From positions 62,001 to 126,000 of the forward strand of contig NZ_MVID01000004.1 of NCBI RefSeq assembly GCF_002086815.1: a stretch of DNA of 64,000 bases. The letters are read 5' to 3'. Below are positions 62,449 through 64,000 of the stretch, one piece after another. Each line of letters begins with the position of its first letter. The first letter of the stretch is position 1. A program made the position numbers and the translations under genes. A model generated the notes under the pieces. It saw only the letters and a list, made by a program, of their open reading frames with translations, searched no databases and was not told where the DNA came from. This DNA comes from Mycolicibacterium parafortuitum (GTDB lineage Bacteria; Actinomycetota; Actinomycetes; Mycobacteriales; Mycobacteriaceae).

Positions 62449-63030
62449 TCAGTGGAGTTCGACCGCACGCTCGACACGGTTGCGGCCAGGATCCACGAAA
62501 GGGCCACCGCGGGAGGATGATGCGGCAACCGCGGCGATACGCGCGATGTCGTCGGCGGTGTCGACCACCGCGTAGGACGCGCCGATCTCCCGAGACCCGT
62601 TGACTTCGCACTCGTACTCGATTCGGCGGGCCAGCCGGCGCGCCACCCCGGCGGCGCGGGTGCGCTGTCCGAAGGTCAGGTGCCGTCCGTCGGACACCAC
62701 GATCAGCCGCCGCGCGCCGGTATCGAGCACCGCGCCGACCGCGGCGTCGCAGAGGTCGTCCGTGGACGCCTTACTGAGCACTCGCGGGGCGACAAGGTCG
62801 GGGACGAAGACGACCACCATCGAATCGACCATCGAATCGACCACCGAATCGACCACCGCATCGACGGCGCACGACGCCGGCCCCTCGATCACATCAGCGC
62901 CGAGCCGTCGCAACGCGGCGACCAACGATGCGGTCAGATCCGATGACCGACCGACCACCATCACCGACGACACGTCGGCCGCCCGCGTTGCCACAGCACC
63001 CTCGCTTGTCAGGAGAACAGAATTACCCAC
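62449..63030 (-). CDS. Hypothetical Rossmann-like protein with VDSM repeats
   Basis: 193 residues. A Rossmann-like start (SVMVVGRSSDLTASLVAALRRL) and GARRLIVVSDG later, with RTRAAGVARRLARRIEYE, suggest a degenerate nucleotide-binding fold; no catalytic motif is evident. Residues about 57-72 consist of a VDS(M/V)V repeat coded by four 12-bp units. The GTG at 63030 lacks a ribosome site; an ATG near 62961 is an alternative start. Function unknown; it is 1 bp from the convergent TetR stop. Confidence 0.55.
   Translation of the reverse strand: MGNSVLLTSEGAVATRAADVSSVMVVGRSSDLTASLVAALRRLGADVIEGPASCAVDAVVDSVVDSMVDSMVVVFVPDLVAPRVLSKASTDDLCDAAVGAVLDTGARRLIVVSDGRHLTFGQRTRAAGVARRLARRIEYECEVNGSREIGASYAVVDTADDIARIAAVAASSSRGGPFVDPGRNRVERAVELH
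62816..62863. repeat. Four tandem 12-bp units
   Basis: ACCATCGAATCG (62816 and 62828), ACCACCGAATCG (62840) and ACCACCGCATCG (62852). In frame with the minus-strand hypothetical gene, giving repeated V-D-S-M/V. Confidence 0.85.
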
Positions 63031-63092
63031 GCATAATTCAGCGGCCGCAATTCAGAATTGCGGAGCATGAGAAATGCGAATGTGAACAGTTA

Positions 63093-63227
63093 TCAGGCGG
63101 GGGTGGCGCGCTTGCGCCGCGGTGTCAGCTGTTCGGACTGAAACTGCTTCTCGCGCTTTTCCGCTCGGCGCTCCTTGATCGTCATCGCCGGTTTCCGGCG
63201 TTCACGATTCTGCGATTTATCAGCCAT
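63093..63227 (-). CDS. Small very basic protein (44 residues)
   Basis: 44 residues: begins MADKSQNRERRKPAM, continues TIKERRAEKREKQFQSE and ends RRKRATPA. About a third of residues are Lys or Arg. ATG at 63227 has AAAGGAG 6 bp upstream, and the frame ends in two successive stops (TGA TAA). The upstream DNA (63265-63290) is AT-rich and may hold its promoter. It looks like a nucleic-acid-binding or ribosome-associated microprotein, but this is only from composition. Confidence 0.65.
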   Translation of the reverse strand: MADKSQNRERRKPAMTIKERRAEKREKQFQSEQLTPRRKRATPA

Positions 63228-63332
63228 GTTTGCTCCTTTGCTCGCAACCATCACCAACGCCGACCATACCCAAGAAAAAATTAAAAGCCAGTCGCCGCGA
63301 TATTCGCTCGTACTACCGTCGATACGGTGCCG

Positions 63333-64000
63333 ATGTCCCGTCCGCGTCCCGCCAGGTGGTGCGCCGCCGGCGCCCTCGCGGCGGTCGTCGCGGCCTCGGC
63401 GTGCACGCCCTCGCCCGAACCGCTTCGCTCACCTCTTGCGCCGTCCGCGTCGTCGGCGATGCCGTCCCCGCGTGCGGTCCCGGCACCCGCCGTCCCGCCG
63501 GTGAAACCACGCGGTGACTTCTCCGCGGTCGTCGCGCTGGTCGAGGACGCGGTCGCGGCGCGACGACTGCCCGGTGCCGTGGTGCAGATCGGGCACGGCG
63601 GCGACATCGTGTTCCGGCAGGCCTTCGGCGCCCGCAAGCTCGAGGGCGAACCGGGGCCCGACGGTGCACCGTCTGCCGCCGAACCGATGACCGAGGACAC
63701 GGTGTTCGACATCGCGTCGCTGACCAAGGGCGTCGCGACCGCGACCGCGGTCACCCAGCTCTACGAGCGGGGTCTTGTCCGCCTCGACGAGCCGGTCCAG
63801 ACCTACCTGCCCGGATTCAACCCCACTGCCGATCCGCGTCGCGCACAGGTGACACTGCGCATGCTGTTGACCCACACCTCCGGCATCGCCGGGGATCTCA
63901 GCCTGGACGGCCCGTGGGGACTGGCGAAGCCCGACAAGGCCGATGGCATCCGCCGGGCGCTCGCCGCATGGGTGGTCTTCGACCCGGGAACGGTGTTCCA
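63333..64000 (+). CDS. Lipoprotein serine beta-lactamase/esterase family (PF00144), 3' end missing
   Basis: 222 residues to the window end; ATG at 63333 (GTG at 63327 also possible). A short signal peptide ends in a lipobox-like VAASAC, then a Pro/Ser/Ala-rich linker of about 40 residues. The beta-lactamase domain follows with the catalytic SLTK (SxxK) motif, LPGAVVQIGHGGDIVF before it, and MLLTHTSGI after it. Anchored outside the membrane. Could be a class C-like hydrolase or an esterase; the deciding Tyr-x-Asn motif is beyond the edge. Confidence 0.85.
   Translation, partial: MSRPRPARWCAAGALAAVVAASACTPSPEPLRSPLAPSASSAMPSPRAVPAPAVPPVKPRGDFSAVVALVEDAVAARRLPGAVVQIGHGGDIVFRQAFGARKLEGEPGPDGAPSAAEPMTEDTVFDIASLTKGVATATAVTQLYERGLVRLDEPVQTYLPGFNPTADPRRAQVTLRMLLTHTSGIAGDLSLDGPWGLAKPDKADGIRRALAAWVVFDPGTVF

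Overview
The window is high-GC actinobacterial DNA, most likely from a rapidly growing mycobacterium (Mycolicibacterium-like). Supporting signs are an MmpS/MmpL pair, a fused HadA/HadB-type hydratase, a Ddn-like deazaflavin (F420) reductase, a shortened Rv1733c-type membrane protein, two cytochromes P450 (one with a CxxHxxC ferredoxin), and many GTG starts and 1-4 bp gene overlaps. I see no rRNA, tRNA, insertion sequence, prophage or CRISPR. No gene-free stretch exceeds about 270 bp.

Layout. 1-1307: end of an SsuA/SsuC-type ABC importer. 1324-4002: amidohydrolase, small membrane protein, LysR regulator, PPOX-class protein. 4007-15804: eight tightly packed minus-strand genes, read from the right: a REC-PAS-GGDEF-EAL protein, a triple-receiver hybrid kinase, CheR, CheB, a secreted GH6 cellulase, a phospholipase D-like protein, a cyclase/hydrolase and a SAM methyltransferase. 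16073-27394: metabolic genes (EVE-like protein, F420 reductase, malQ, ABC-F ATPase, HadAB hydratase, P450, TspO-like, TRIC channel, heme oxygenase, zinc ribbon, GlcD-GlcE fusion oxidase). 27542-30592: VTC-domain polyphosphate polymerase, DUF4956 membrane protein and CotH-like kinase in one operon. 30589-34751: mmpL/mmpS with a divergent TetR gene and twin operators. 34755-37829: P450-ferredoxin-SDR operon with a divergent TetR gene and three evenly spaced operators.

37833-46722 is a reactive-sulfur island. A minus-strand set (persulfide-dioxygenase/rhodanese protein, sulfide:quinone reductase, thioredoxin, DUF309, GltS-like FMN enzyme) diverges from a plus-strand set (rhodanese, TauE exporter, CsoR/CstR-type repressor, DUF302, second MBL-rhodanese protein). 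Five ATACCCC/GGGGTAT palindromes lie in its two control regions. The repressor has the two sensing cysteines but Gly in place of the copper-binding His, which points to persulfide sensing (CstR-like) rather than copper sensing.

46715-54071: two DUF202 proteins, a PII-type P-type ATPase with a CDF transporter, a SCO6745-family protein, the Rv1733c-like protein and an MFS transporter. 53973-56914: an ECF thiamine importer (YkoE, fused YkoD, YkoC) behind a well-formed TPP riboswitch. 56926-60299: P-loop kinase, then a CPBP protease-histidine kinase-LuxR regulator operon. 60388-62448: SDR and membrane protein with a divergent TetR gene and two perfect-arm operators. 62449-64000: a Rossmann-like hypothetical protein, a 44-residue basic protein and the start of a lipoprotein serine beta-lactamase/esterase cut by the window end.
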